Source: Coniella vitis (Eukaryota; Ascomycota; Sordariomycetes; Diaporthales; Schizoparmaceae). Taken from it: a DNA stretch of 64,000 bases. Shown piece by piece: positions 1 through 11,906 of this stretch (position 1 is the stretch's first letter; every line of letters starts with the position of its first letter). The notes under the pieces were generated by a model that worked only from the letters and a program-made list of their open reading frames with translations, searched no databases and was not told the origin of the DNA. Where the stretch lies: assembly GCA_011317545.1 (NCBI GenBank), contig WUJK01000002.1:3534001-3598000 (forward strand), given 5' to 3'. The position numbers and the translations under genes were made by a program.

Positions 1-1871
1 ACTATGTATATTTTGAATGATGGGTTGCGAAGAATTTTTTTTTTTTTTGGGATGCTATCGTCGTTCTTATCGTCGTCGTTATCCACACGCATGGTGTACC
101 TGGGGTGTCCTTTTTGCTTCACACAACAAGAAGGTGATCTGAAGACTGAAAAACGGACATTTCAATGTTGAGTCGATTGTCTTTCTCATATCCAAAATAC
201 TGAGTTTCTACTATAACTCGGACTATTACTATGTACATGGTACTCACTGACTTGCCTACGTATCAACCTTCCTGTTCCAACATCAATACCGGTACGCATA
301 TACATAGTAGCAGTGGATATACTTATATCAAGCGTAAACTATAACCTCAGATGTATCCATCCACAGAAAAGAAAAAAAGCTAGCCATAATAGGAGTCATA
401 GTGGCTTCTGCACAAATGCATTTTCTGTCAAAATCTATACAAGTGGACCATGCCCCCCAATCTACAGAATCAAAGTGGAGTTCATAAAAGGAAGCTTCTA
501 CTATGTACTCTCAGTGTAGCGTTATTGTTGCATAGTAGATATGGTATTAAAAAAAAAGCGCAAAAACCTCTTCTGTTCTTTGGGTTCTTTGCCCACCAAT
601 CCTTGCTCTTATCCAATTTACCATATAGAAAACTTGCATAGATTCGCACTTGACAGCTGTACATGCTATGTATGGTACTAAAAAAGTTATCTCTCAAGTG
701 AATTCCTGTCCCCCCCCAAAAGTTTCTCTGCGGGGCCAACAAAGAGCCGCAAATATGGAATCGCCGGCCCCGCTGCATACTAACGTACATAGTATGTAGT
801 ACTCGGACTTGTCCTTTTTACTTTCGGAAAGATAAAAAAAATGGGGGGTTTTGAACTGCTTTGTGAGGTTTTTTTATTTTTTTATATATATATATATATC
901 CAGGGCATTCTTTCCATCGAAACAACACTTGTCTCGCTCAACACGGCCGAGCCGGCCGACGAGCCCGAGTCCAACCAAATGGCCCGCGTGAACATCATTC
1001 GGTACAAGCAAAACACTCCACTTTTGAGCGATAACGGTGATGATTACAGAGCGAGCATGCTATTATTCAGCATGGAACGCTACTATACCTGGCCCTTTTT
1101 TCGGGGGTTTTTTTCAATAAAAAGAAATACAATCCCGATTGTGTAATCAAAGCCTTCCATGGCATGCATTACATAGTACATGCACAAGGGTCCATTCTAA
1201 AGCAGTCGACCTGAATCCAAGAAGCGTACTAAGAATAAGCTTGCAATGTGTCCAGCCCTCCTTGGTTCCTTGATGTCATTGCAAAAGGCGAATGGAAAAG
1301 ATTGGAGATATTAGTCACCAGGTGTGTTATGTAATCCGGATAAAGACAGCGGGAAAAAAGAAAGTTGCGCATAGAAGCGGCGTGAATCACCCTTGTGGAT
1401 GAGTCCCATGTAATGGTGAGCAACTCTTTGCCGATCCGGAGCATTGTCAACTGATCACGTTAGCTGATCACGTTGGTCGATGAGTCGTGCGAGCCTTGTC
1501 GCCTCTGTGGAAGATCTGTGGACACTTTCGCATGGTGTTTTGACGTGATCAGAAAGATCTTTCATGCGGTTGGGAAAGTGGACTGATGTTTGCGAACATT
1601 ACAGCTTTGAAGGTGGCGGGAAGGATGGGATTTAAACTTAGACACCTGATAACCTTTTGCACTACGACCCGTGAGGCCTTGACCTCACCATGGACTGTAT
1701 GCGCTGGCTACCAATTGCCAATCAAGCTCTTAGTACGAACACTATGCTCCGGGAGCGCTATCAAATCCTTGGCTACTAGCTAATGTCCCTGGAGCCACCT
1801 CCGACTGGGACTTGGAGCAATAGCGCCTTGGCCATGGCCACCTTATTGTTCCGATGCGAAGCGTTTGCTCA
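1..1871. other. Intergenic DNA at left edge
   Basis: No convincing coding region is visible on either strand. The stretch holds poly-T and poly-A runs, a short TA repeat near 885-900, and five copies of the intergenic word ACATAGTA/TACTATGT (227, 302, 499, 787, 1171). Short open frames here lack splice partners or recognisable protein motifs. Confidence 0.6.
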
Positions 1872-3283
1872 TCAACTTGATGAGGGCACTAACAAATCGC
1901 TGTATACCGCGCGTTCCAGCTCGTCCCATGCCTTGGTGACGACTTTGTCGGGATGTGGCAGGATGCTGGTAACCAGCGTAACACCAATGCCTGATTCGGG
2001 GTCCAAGAACCAATGCGCATTGCACATGCCAGCCCACATCATACTGCCTTTGCGCCTCTTGCCACTCGAGTCTGCCGTGTTGATGGCGCCGCTCAGGCCA
2101 TGATCGAGCGGAGTTGCGGGAGGAAAATCGGCAGCCATGCCTTCGTGGAACAAGCTCACAATAAAGTCCAACCAAAACCTTTGTTTGTCTGTGAGTTGCG
2201 GCCTCAACATTTCAGCCGCCGTGTCTTGGCTCACTAACAAGCCGCCGTCGTGTCCGGCCAAGGAACGGAGTAGCGCTTGTAGCAGCCTCGAGTAATCAAA
2301 CGCCGTCGTGTAGAGCCCAGCGCCCCCGCTATCGGCTTCGGGATCGACAGGCCCATAATAGTCATCACTGCTTGTAACCTCCCCAGATTCGCTGTTGCGG
2401 TTGGCAACAGGCACAAATCTACGTTGGGCATGCGATAGCGAGCGTTTCCGGAACGTGGTGTCCTTCATCCCCAGTGGCTCGAAAATGTATTCCGCCATAT
2501 ACTGCCCCAGTGTTTTGCCAGTCACCTTTTCAATCACCTGTCCGGCCCAATCAATGCTGGTGCCGTAATACCAGCCTTGGCCTGGGGCAAACTTCAGAGG
2601 TGTCTCCCATTGCTCAATTTTGCCATTTAGATTCTCATGCTTGCGGCCGACATGTTTTGCCCACCTAACAATATCTGGGTCACTGTTGCCGTACGCAAAG
2701 CCAGCCGTATGTAGGAGCAGTTGGCTGGTGCACCAGTACAAAAGGAGGGGCGACGATCAGCTTACACAGTAAAGCGACGCATGACCCAGAAGTTGATCTT
2801 CATGAATGACGAGGTGGTTTGTTCATCTTTGCTTACCGTAGGGTAATTGGGGCTGTGTTTTGCTCGAGAACAGGAATATCGTCGCCAACGAAACCGCTTA
2901 GCACCTTGACGGCTGCCAATTGAGGCACTAGAGGCCTGACGTCGTCATCGAGACCAAGCAGACCCTTTTGCACTAGTTGCATAGCACAGGTCGCGGTGAC
3001 GAGCTTAGTCAGCGAAGCGACCCAGCAGACTGAGTCCACAGCGAACTTGGGCGACTCAGGTGTTGAGAGATTACGTCCTGCCGCGCCCTGGTAAAGAATG
3101 CCTACAAAGGGGAAAAGATAGAACTGTTCAATATTGCACAGTCGACTCAATCAGGGCATTGTCCGGATCCGGCTCACCGTTCTTGTCAACCACGACGAAG
3201 GCGGCGCCAAGCAGCTCATTCTCGCCTGGGTTTGAAGTACCAGCAGCAACATAGGAGTTGAGGATTCGATCGAGTTTCTCCAT
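1872..3283 (-). CDS. Beta-lactamase-fold serine hydrolase (lovD/esterase-like)
   Basis: Three exons on the minus strand (3283-3178, 3101-2837, 2724-1872) give 407 residues. The introns have GTGAGC and GTAAGC donors. The splice phases join the text VVDKNG-ILYQGAAGR and ITLRQLLLHTAGF, which is typical of the class C beta-lactamase/transpeptidase fold. The catalytic SxxK is Ser65-Leu-Thr-Lys68. A YGTS segment near residues 177-180 occupies the position of the second-motif tyrosine. The C-terminal block HGLSGAINT...MMWAGMCNAHWFLDPESGIG is characteristic of fungal lovD-like esterases and acyltransferases. No signal peptide is seen, so a cytosolic enzyme acting on esters or acyl donors is likely. 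The substrate cannot be read from sequence, and no polyketide or peptide synthetase gene lies nearby. The start is the ATG at 3283, which begins a typical MEKLDRIL N-terminus. Confidence 0.88.
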
Positions 3284-5197
3284 CTCGAGACGCCGAGTCC
3301 GCTCGTCTGGGGTTGCTGGCCAGCCGACAGTCTAGATTGAACTCGGGAGTGGTTGTGGGTAGGGTGAATCAAAGAGAAAAACAGATACTATGGCAGACAG
3401 ATGAGACAGTTTGCCCTCCCGGCTCCCGTTTTGCCGCAACCGGTGAGGTCGTAGTAGTCTTGCAATGTGAGGGGATCTGTGTATTGTTCCTCTTTATTCG
3501 CCCAAGATCTCCCCCGCACCAAGCCCACACGCACACCCACGGGGATTCAGAGAGTGTGTGTGGGTTTGTGCTTTAATAGTACCAAAGTATGTACACATGT
3601 AAACCGTGCCAAGAGGGCCGTATGACGCGCACGGGGTGGCACTCGTTGGCAGTCAAGGCGCTTGGCATGCAGGCAGTCTTGAGCATCCGGGGGCACCGCG
3701 GCCAGTCGGGGAGATGGCGCAAGCTTGGTGGAGGGGCGGCAATTGCGTTGGCTTTGGGGGCTTGACCGTGCTGATCTACATTGATAGCTGGCGTGTCGTC
3801 GTCGCTCGCTATGCAAGCGATCGATCACGACGCGCTGTGAGTGGTGGCGCGTTGAACTACTCTTCTTGGCTCAGAGTGAGTTGTGAATTTGCTCTCAGCC
3901 GGCCAAAGCATACCATCGTACGGCTGATGCTGCTTATCTCGCAGCCTCGCTCGTCTGGGGAACGGGGCCTCCCCAGCTGGCTCAGAGTTGCTTTGCATTC
4001 CGTCTGGCCCGTGCCAAGTCAAACGAGCAAACGGTTTGCGCTTTTTGCGCAGGAACCCACAAGTTTCCGATGTTGCACGCCGTGCTTTGGTGTGCTTGGT
4101 GTGCTTGGTATGCTTGCAGGTTGGTATACTATGTACGTGGTATCACTTTTTGGTGCTATGTTTGGGTTCGAGATTGGGACAAGTTTGCAGCAGCGAGACA
4201 TGGCGGCAGTTGGGCTTGCTGCCGTGAAACACCAGCCGCAGAGAAAGGAGAAGGCGCGACGACATATGCGGATGCCGGAAACGCTCAACAGGAACAGGCA
4301 ACTCGACAGCGGCGCGTGTGGGGCAGCGACGAGTCCAGCTTGCCCAAGTACCTCGAGAGCTATTCTCCAGCGCTGAAGTACTTGGAGCGGGGCAGCAGAA
4401 TTATGTAGGTACTATGATACGATTTTTAGCAGTTGGCAGCCCGCCTGTGGCAGCATCTAGCAGCATCTAGCAGCACTACATAGTACTATGTGCCTAGGTA
4501 TTTACAAAGACACACTGAACCACCTCCGAGTACAGGGGCCCCTGGACACGCAGCCATCCCTGTTGGGCAAGGCCAACGATCAAGATCTCGGCGGGCCCCG
4601 CGCTCTGGGAGTGCCGCGCTGGGGCCCCGCGACGCGAAAATGGAAAGGCAAGGACGGCGGCAGGAGATGCAGAAATGCTGCTATGCAGCAGTGTTGCAGG
4701 CAAAGGGCATGCCCAGCAGAACGACCGAAAAGGCATTGGACAGATCACATCAGTTCAGTGTGTGCCAACAGTGTCATCACCATCAGAAGATTCCGCCGCA
4801 ACAGTGGGTCGAGCGGGACTTGGGGCCTGCATTAGCGCCAAGATCCTGGTAGTCCTGATGGTCTGGCCCCGGGGTGACCCGCCCCGATGAGCTGTGCTGC
4901 CCATCGAAATTCTTTGACACACCATCGCTGTCAACCGCCGCCGCTGCTACTGCTGCCGCTGCCGCTGCCCGCATCGTGGATCAACTTGAAAAAGGCCCAG
5001 CCTGCACCACCTTCTTTTCCCGTTCAGCCTGGTGTGCTTTCTTTTTCTCTCTTCATCTACGACAACACTACCACCACCTTTACCACACCACAACCCCAAG
5101 ACTTGAACAGTCCAAAGCAAAAGTCCTCTGCGAACAAGACTCGCAATTACCAACAACCACCACAAAACTCCACCACATTACCACCACAAACAATCCA
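3284..5197. other. Intergenic DNA between divergent genes
   Basis: This is the shared upstream region of the hydrolase and the small gene at 5198. It contains a short tandem repeat of gcagcatcta near 4451-4470, the perfect 14-bp palindrome at 4478-4491, and a CT- and CAC-rich stretch (about 5020-5190) that resembles a fungal promoter and 5' leader. A 771-nt open frame at 3606-4376 lacks an ATG and family features. Confidence 0.5.
4478..4491. repeat. Perfect palindrome ACATAGTACTATGT
   Basis: The 14-base sequence equals its own reverse complement. It is the fullest copy of a word whose half (ACATAGTA or TACTATGT) occurs at about 26 places in the window, all outside the called coding exons. 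It could be a protein-binding site, a hairpin or a dispersed repeat; the sequence alone does not decide. Confidence 0.7.
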
Positions 5198-5617
5198 ATG
5201 GCTTCTCCCCCTCAGCCAACAATGATCAGCGCAACGGAGCGACGGCCTTCTCCTCGTTAGTACCCACCACGTGATCTGGCATTCAACGTTCCGTACTGAC
5301 ATCAAGCCTGTTTTAGAATACAGCACTTTCGCTTCCTCTGGCCTGTCCCCAACAAGTCCTCTGCTTGCTGGTCCTGGCCTAGCGCAACTCGTTGATGAGT
5401 CTGATATTCTCGAGGACCACATTTCCCACTGTATGTTCTCCGCAGTACCTCGGGTAGTACATGAGACGCCACGTCTCCGACAACAGCCATACTGACTTAT
5501 TTCTCAGTGTCCACATTGAGAGCCCAGCGCAGACGCAGAGGCCAGATCTCTGAACGCGAAGTCGAGACATACCAGCGATGGAGACTTGACATTGGTCCTG
5601 TCAGCCGGCACATTTAA
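5198..5617 (+). CDS. Small hypothetical protein, three exons
   Basis: I do not recognise the family. Exons 5198-5255, 5317-5430 and 5508-5617 join in frame to 93 residues. The introns are 61 and 77 nt, with donors GTTAGT and GTATGT, CTGAC branch sites and TTTAG/CTCAG acceptors. The N-terminal half is rich in Ser and Pro. The middle (LAQLVDESDILEDHISH) looks helical and acidic. The C-terminus is strongly basic (LRAQRRRRGQ, then EREVETYQRWRLDIG). This could be a small nucleic-acid- or membrane-associated protein, but no function is claimed. Three independent splice sites that all preserve frame, plus a CAC-rich leader upstream, support a real gene. Each exon is too short to stand out as a long open frame. 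Confidence 0.6.
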
Positions 5618-6906
5618 TCCAGTGTCACCGACAATAGCGGGGATTCGCATTACACAAATCTAAGCCAGCCACCTCCACCATCTCCAACAAACATCACACC
5701 ACGACCAGGCTGGTCTGTATAAAATTTACGACCTCTTTAATAGACATGTACATATATAGACAAGACTCTCAACATCATCGACGTTATCATCATCAACAAC
5801 AACGGAAAGGGCATATCAGGATAGAAAGGGATCTGCCTCGTCGCAAGCAGACGGCAGCATGGCGCAAATTAGGTATTACGACTTCAATTTATAATGACTC
5901 TTCACAAAAGACAAAACTTCATACAACTTTTACTTGGATCATTTGGGTGATTCTTTGCTATGAGTGACTTCCAACTTCCTTCCCCCTTTGATTGCAAGTT
6001 GTGGGTGTTCATATTACGTTGAGAGCGAATAGTACCATCAATTTGCGGTACCGCAACTTACTCAACAATATCGCTTCGGTTCGCGTCTCGGAATATGCCA
6101 GCTGGCTCAATCACAGACTCGTGTTGCGGGGTATCATGCATAGAGAACGACTAGAATACGACGGGGAAAGGGAATCCAAGAGGGGGCTAGAAACAGAAAG
6201 AGAAGGGTCCAATTCTGAGGATAAGTGCGTCTCGGCTGCGCTGGGGACATGTGGAGGATCGTCGCGGTCCACGGAGAATGACAAAGTCTCAAAAGAGTGG
6301 AAAGTTTATGCCATGTGCTGGGATTCGAGTCTCAGGAGTCATGCCACGCAGCAAGGAGAACCCCCACTGCATCTGCATAACAAGTGTGTCTGTACCTCGT
6401 GATTCTTTCTTTTTTTTGCCTTTCGCGAAGAAGCTGTGGGTTTAAGGGTTGACAGACTGCCGACGATCCATCTCACGACATATTCAGCCCCTCTCTGATC
6501 AATCATTCTACCGGCCCTTCCGCGGTGCGGACTTGTACCATGACATTATGTACGTGCCCAAAGGGCTGTGTGCATAAGCTTCACCTCACGATCCTGACAT
6601 ATATGCTGCGCAGAAGACGAGACCCCTTCGCCGAAGCGTGTCCCAGAGAAGCATTCGCAGATACGCACAGTTTTAACAACACCCAAAGCTACTCTGCACC
6701 GTGGATCGTCGTTTCACAGCCACTCTGCCTGCTGCCCGTGCTCGTGTCACGTCAATGCCGAAACTCGTCTCGTGAGCTGCGAACCACCGAGATCCATTCA
6801 ACGACCCCTCAGCACAAAAGTTGTCTCCACGATCCAGACCGTCCGACTGACCACAGAACGGACCGATCAACTGACCTGACCTGATCTACATTATACACAT
6901 GCATGC
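5618..6906. other. Intergenic DNA between convergent genes
   Basis: This is the shared 3' region of the small gene at 5198 and the convergent gene ending at 6907. Open frames (for example 5992-6402 and 6525-6884) show no domain or splice logic. Nothing else was identified. Confidence 0.5.
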
Positions 6907-7995
6907 CTATACAAGTCCGCCATTGGCAACCTTGTCGATCAATATCCCACCCAATGCAGACGATACCAACCTACTCGATGCCGCGAGCACGTCGCTCCTC
7001 CTACTCCCCTCAGCAGTTCCTTGTTCCTCCTGATCGCCATTACCATCGCCACTGCTGTCATTGTTGCCGTTCTCCATGGCGGTCTGTTGTCTGCTTTCCA
7101 ACCCAATGTCAATCAGCCCAGCCGACAATGCCGCCGTCGCGACCCGCACCCCCTTTTGACCAACCCACTCACCGGGCCGCTTCCGCTGGCGAAAGGCCTC
7201 GACTGCCCCCGCCGTGAGGGCTGCTTTGAGCGCTCTGCTGCGTTTGCGCTGTCGCAAAAGGGCCTTGTCGTTTTCGTTGGCCGAGCCGTTGCTGCTATGT
7301 CCCTCCTCGTCCGAGTCAAGCATCTGGCTCTCCTCGACGTCGCTCATCACCTTTACCGCATTGTTTGGGCGTCGGTTTCTGTGCCTGTCGCTGTCGTGGG
7401 GATAATCTCTGTCCTCCTCACGGTCATCACTTGTGGATGATGGTCGTGGTTGGGCTCTGCGATGTTCTCGACCGTGGCTTCCACCAGAAGTAGTATATAT
7501 ATACGGCGATGAGTGCCGTTTGTTGTCTGAGCGGTAGCTTGCATCAAACCCCGGCCCAGAGCCGGCGCCGAGGCCGTAGCCACCGGATCTAGCCTTGGAT
7601 CCGGTCTCGAAAGTAGTAGTAGTAGTAGTAGCAGAAGCGGACGACCGATTCGGCCTCCTGTCGCGGCCCTGTGTATTTCTGTAGCTGTAGCCGCGGCTGG
7701 AGCTGTATGGCTCTGCTACATGCGCCACATCTCGTTGGGAGTTTCGGTTTGACCTGGGCTTGGGCTTGAGTTTTGTGACTCTATGCGTAGTAGTACTTGT
7801 GGCGGTGGTGGGAGGACAAGGTTTTCTGGGATTTTGGTATCTTTGGGAAGAAGTAGTAGTAGCAGTTGTTGTTGTTGTTGTTGTAGAAGAAGGCTTTCTT
7901 GTGGTTGTGTTATGGTGGTGGTGTTGTCGTTCTTGATGGCGATCACTCCGTCGGTGGGCGGAGGAGGAGGAAGGTTTGTTGTATCCTGCTGGCAT
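6907..7995 (-). CDS. Low-complexity protein with glycine-zipper-like C-terminus
   Basis: Single exon of 362 residues starting at the ATG at 7995. The first 200 residues are dominated by Thr, Ser, Arg, His and Asn and include a run of seven Thr. They are followed by an acidic segment (VMSDVEESQMLDSDEEG). The conserved part is residues about 245-362: a basic KALLRQRKRSRALKAALTAG helix, then GAVEAFRQRK-PGEWVGQKGVRVATAALSAGLIDIG, then a final LVSSALGGILIDKV helix. This resembles the alanine/glycine-rich repeats in fungal proteins often labelled DUF3824. The function of that group is unknown to me. The hydrophobic small-residue helices may associate with membranes or each other, which is inference. 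Thr codons create a GTA/TTG microsatellite at 7610-7900. Confidence 0.75.
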   Translation of the reverse strand: MPAGYNKPSSSSAHRRSDRHQERQHHHHNTTTRKPSSTTTTTTTATTTSSQRYQNPRKPCPPTTATSTTTHRVTKLKPKPRSNRNSQRDVAHVAEPYSSSRGYSYRNTQGRDRRPNRSSASATTTTTTFETGSKARSGGYGLGAGSGPGFDASYRSDNKRHSSPYIYTTSGGSHGREHRRAQPRPSSTSDDREEDRDYPHDSDRHRNRRPNNAVKVMSDVEESQMLDSDEEGHSSNGSANENDKALLRQRKRSRALKAALTAGAVEAFRQRKRPGEWVGQKGVRVATAALSAGLIDIGLESRQQTAMENGNNDSSGDGNGDQEEQGTAEGSRRSDVLAASSRLVSSALGGILIDKVANGGLV

Positions 7996-9923
7996 TGCGT
8001 TTCCGCAGACAAATCAGGGGATGTCTTTTTGTTTAGCCCTTTTTGTAGATAGGAAAGGCTGCGAGAATGGGCTGGGTGGAAATGTACACGGAATAGTACT
8101 ACAGAGTGCTCGGGAGGGAGGCAGCGGATGCGTCGCTTCGTTTGCACTGGATTCTTGCTACATAGTATATATAACATAACCACTCTTTCTGTGGCACACA
8201 CCCAAGAGGTTGAAGAGAAGAGCGAATGACGTCTGTTCCATTTCTATAGATTTGTGCTGTACATGGTGCGTGTCTTGATGCCTTCTACTGATCTACACGG
8301 ATGCGTGCGCGGCTGGTTGGATGTTGATGCGCCATGAAGATGGCTTATGGGCGGTGATACCGCTTTGGTCTACAGTAGCAGGATTACATACAATCACGAA
8401 TCAGCATCGATCGATACTCTAGTAACCAGTTTCGGTCTTCTACGTACCCCGTTCCTTGGCTCGATCGATCGAGACTAACTTCTCGCGTGCAACAAGATTC
8501 CGAGACAACATGTGTGGTAGCCAAGACCAAGTTGGAGGATGGACGCCCGAGAAAAGATATTCCAGGGCCACTGCCACCCTGCCAAGCCGGCCTGTATGTT
8601 TACGCACGGCGGGGGAGAGAATAGCTGATCTGAGATAAAATCTGATCTGATCTTTTTGTTGAAACACTGACGGGCAAAACACAACTAGGGGTGAGCTGCT
8701 TCATGTAACGACTAGTTGCCCCGCGAGATGGCCTTGGTGCAAGAGAGCTTTGGGCTCTCATGAATTGCATGGTATGTAAAATTTGGAAGTAATACGTCAA
8801 GCAGAGAAATGCGGTGCAACCTTCACGTCTTGGTACACCAGATGATGATCATGGGTTTGGTGGGTTTCTGGACTGATACCTGCGTGTTTCTTGAGTTTAC
8901 TAGGATACAGGCATAGATGATGTTATTCAGATGGTACGTATTCGAGATGAAAAAAAGGGGAGTAAGAAATAAGGCGCACGTTGGTGAGTTTGATCACGGA
9001 CTCGGGGTCGTAGGGCTTCTGGACTCCATTCCGTGGTTCAAAGTGTGCCCAATGTTGACCGAGCCTGTGAGATATACCTCGAGGATTCCGTCCCAAATAC
9101 GCGATGATGGGGGCGCAGCCACATACGTCAGATAGTCTCATCTCCAAAGCAAACGTTCGGGACTGCCACTGCGCCTCGAGAGCGATTGTAGCTTCGAGAT
9201 AGCGAATGTAGCTTGCAAGACGAGCACCACACCATCATGTCTGTCCTCATGAACAGCAAATCATAGCGGTCTTCCGCAGCAGGCTTACACACACACACAC
9301 ACACACGTACGCGCGCGCCCACAAAGTCAGCAATGATGCAAGCCCAAGGTCCACCAGGTGCCTCGTATAATCGGCTCTTGGCCGTCCATGGCCAGAAAGT
9401 TGAACAGCCAGCAAAGCCAAAGAAGCAAAGGTGGGCCAAACGTGATAGCAGAGCCTGCGGAACCAATAATGAAGAACGAAAAGCCACCGCAGTTCGTATT
9501 TCTGCCCCAGTCATGTGACTTGCAGTGAATAGAACCTTGTAGTTCTTCCCAATGCGGAAATGGGGATTTGTCGTCTGGTGGAGCGCGCGCGCTAGTCGTC
9601 TCACCTGCGTGAGCGAGGAGAGTCTGTCCAGGGTGCTGAGTAAGGCCATTTCTCGATTCTGCACATATCCAATCTTGTAGACGGGGTATTTTCCGTTGAA
9701 GAAATGGTAAGAGTGGTGAAGACGGAGGGATGGTGGTGACATGCATAGTGGATGAGCCATTCTGAGCATGCCACGGCGTGTTCGAGGAAGATATGGGGTG
9801 GTCACGGCAGGCTTGAGCATATAAAGAGTTAGACTATAGAAGCAATCTGATGGATATATTCTCTTTGAATGTCAAGAGACCGAAACTCAGCTATTTGCAG
9901 CCCTAAGCGCAACTTGGATCAAT
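7996..9923. other. Intergenic DNA with an (AC)n microsatellite
   Basis: This is the divergent upstream region of the gene at 6907 and the hydrolase at 9924. An (AC)n run of about 20 bases lies at 9287-9306. On the minus strand a 230-codon open frame (9128-9820) and an overlapping one with a hydrophobic end (9327-9746) may belong to a small membrane protein gene, but the reading frames conflict and no family match is evident. Confidence 0.45.
9287..9306. repeat. (AC)n microsatellite
   Basis: About ten AC dinucleotides in a row, followed by a purine-pyrimidine alternation (GTACGCGCGCGC). Simple-sequence repeat in non-coding DNA. Confidence 0.9.
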
Positions 9924-11288
9924 ATGCATTTGTTCACGCTTGTATCCGTCGTCACCCTCGCGGCCGCCGTCGCCACGGCCCTGCACACCAATACTACCAC
10001 TGAGCCCTCTTGCACCGAGGTGAGAATACCACTGACAATCTCTGAGAAGCGCTTCCCTATCAATGCCACCATTCGTGATGATTGGGACGCCGTCGCGTTC
10101 GCCTTCAATCTCACCAGCAGGGACTTCAACACGCCCAATGACCCTTTGCCCATAGCAAGTGGACCCGATGAGATTATCACAAGCAACTACACTGTTGCAG
10201 CGTCCTTGTGTGGTACAGGGAGTACCATCATTGTGACGACGCACGGCATTATTGAGTCAAAAGGGTGCGGCTATTAAGCCCCTGTTGTTCAGTTCTTCTT
10301 GAGCCGCCAAACATGTGGTCGGTTGTTGTGTCTATGCGTGTGGCAATGTTGACATGATCTCACAGGTACTTTCAGCCAAACTTCCCAGGCTCGACGCAGT
10401 ATAGCTTTGTAGATGCTGCTGTAGCTGCTGGGTATTCAGTGCTGAACTACGACCGGATTGGCGTGGGTGCATCGTCGATGTCAGTCGTTTGGATTTCCCT
10501 CATACTATTTTCGCCTCCTCGACTGACCTATTGGGCAGCATAAACTCGTCCACCGATGCTCAATTCCAAGTCGAGGTCGACGTGCTCAACAGCCTCGTAA
10601 GCTACGCTCGTGAGACGGCACGCGCGGACAAGGTTGTGTTGCTAGGCCACAGCTACGGCGCTTTCCTTTCCGTACAATCAGCCGCCGTCTCGCCAGCGCC
10701 CGTCGATGCAATCATTCTCTCCGGATTCAGCGGCACGTTGCAGTACTTTGCGTCCTTTGCCTCGGGCGCCGGCTTCCGCGTTGCCCGCCTGCAGGATCCC
10801 GCCCGCTGGGGCCATCTCGACTCTGGGTACCTGACCGCGTCGGACGTGTACGCAATGGCCTATGTGGGCTTTGGTGGTCCGTTTGAGCACCGCGTCGTCG
10901 AGTGGGCGTACAAGGTTGCTTGCGAGCCGTTTGGTGTTGGCGAGCTGCCGACGCTCTTAGCGACGCCGTTGGCCTTCGCTAACGTTACGGCGCCGACACT
11001 TGTGCTACAGGGGCGCTACGATGTTTCTGCTTGTGGCGGGGATTGCGTGGGTGTTTTGGATGCGCTCAAGGACAACTTCACGGCGGCGGCGGTGCTGGAG
11101 ACGGTGGATGATTTGCCGGCTGGGTGAGTTTCTGATCTCTACTTTTCATGTTGATTCTCTGGAAAAAGATATCCATCTTTCTAATGCTGACCGGTGGCTT
11201 CATTATCAGACATGACTTGTTTCTGCACCAGGTTGCGCCAAGGGCATTTGAGATGATCTTTGACTTCCTCGGGAAGCAGAACATATAA
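9924..11288 (+). CDS. Secreted alpha/beta hydrolase
   Basis: Four exons (9924-10264, 10366-10479, 10539-11123, 11210-11288) encode 372 residues. The first 20 residues form a signal peptide (MHLFTLVSVVTLAAAVATAL), so the enzyme is probably secreted. The nucleophile elbow is Gly-His-Ser190-Tyr-Gly. The likely acid is Asp313 (LQGRYDVSAC) and the likely base is His348 (LPAGHDLFLHQ), in the normal order of the alpha/beta-hydrolase fold. THGIIESKG and YDRIGVGASS are the usual oxyanion and cap-proximal strands. The last exon is only 26 codons but supplies the catalytic His, so splicing of the GTGAGT intron is needed for activity. The first donor is an unusual GTGCGG; it is chosen because it alone gives ESKG-YFQPNF in frame. 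Cys314-321 region residues may form a disulfide. The substrate is unknown; lipase/esterase-like activity is plausible. Confidence 0.85.
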
Positions 11289-11906
11289 ATGTACTCGGGA
11301 TGGAAAGATCAAGACGAAGAAATACCTGTCTTGGGACGAGAAGGATAGCAGAGCCTTGGTGCATTCTGCCTGTCGTATCCAGGTATGCGGCTCTGTCCCG
11401 GTTGATTGTTATTAGCTGCAGGTATAGATATACAGACAATCGCAGAGACGGGAACACTAGGACATGATCATCCATCAGCCCATCTGTTTAGCCTGAGAGC
11501 AAAGTCGTAAATACTTAAGAGTGATGAGGTTGAGAAGCCATCGTCGCTGACAAGGGGTTGCCCTGTTGGATTTATGCAGGCTTCCCGGGGCGAAAGACAG
11601 CCGCTGATCTGGCCCACTCAGTACTATCTGGTGGACAGTCCCGGGCAGGTGCAGGTACCTGCTACATAGTAGCACCCGACTGGCATCTCTATATGCCCTA
11701 TACCGTGCGTGCCGAACTTGGCTTACGTCAGCAGCAAGGGCGTCATGCCAAACCACCACCTTCTGAACCACGCGATCACCAAGAGCAGGAGCAAAATCCC
11801 AACTCGACGCCATCGACCAACGCGACCTGTCAACTCTCTCTCGACATCCGCATTGGTTGCTATTGGTACTTGAAGCTCAATCCGCACCTGCAGACAACGC
11901 GCAAAC
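11289..11906. other. Intergenic DNA upstream of rhomboid gene
   Basis: No gene was identified. Contains one copy of the ACATAGTA word (11664) and a CAA/CTC-rich leader just before the rhomboid ATG. Confidence 0.5.

Noticed and set aside
1872..3283. Idea that the lovD-like hydrolase marks a secondary-metabolite cluster
   Set aside because: No polyketide synthase, peptide synthetase, terpene cyclase, P450 or cluster transporter is found within the window.
3606..4376. 256-codon open frame on the plus strand
   Set aside because: No ATG start, no domain or splice partner, and it runs through a copy of the intergenic TACTATGT word. Likely chance.
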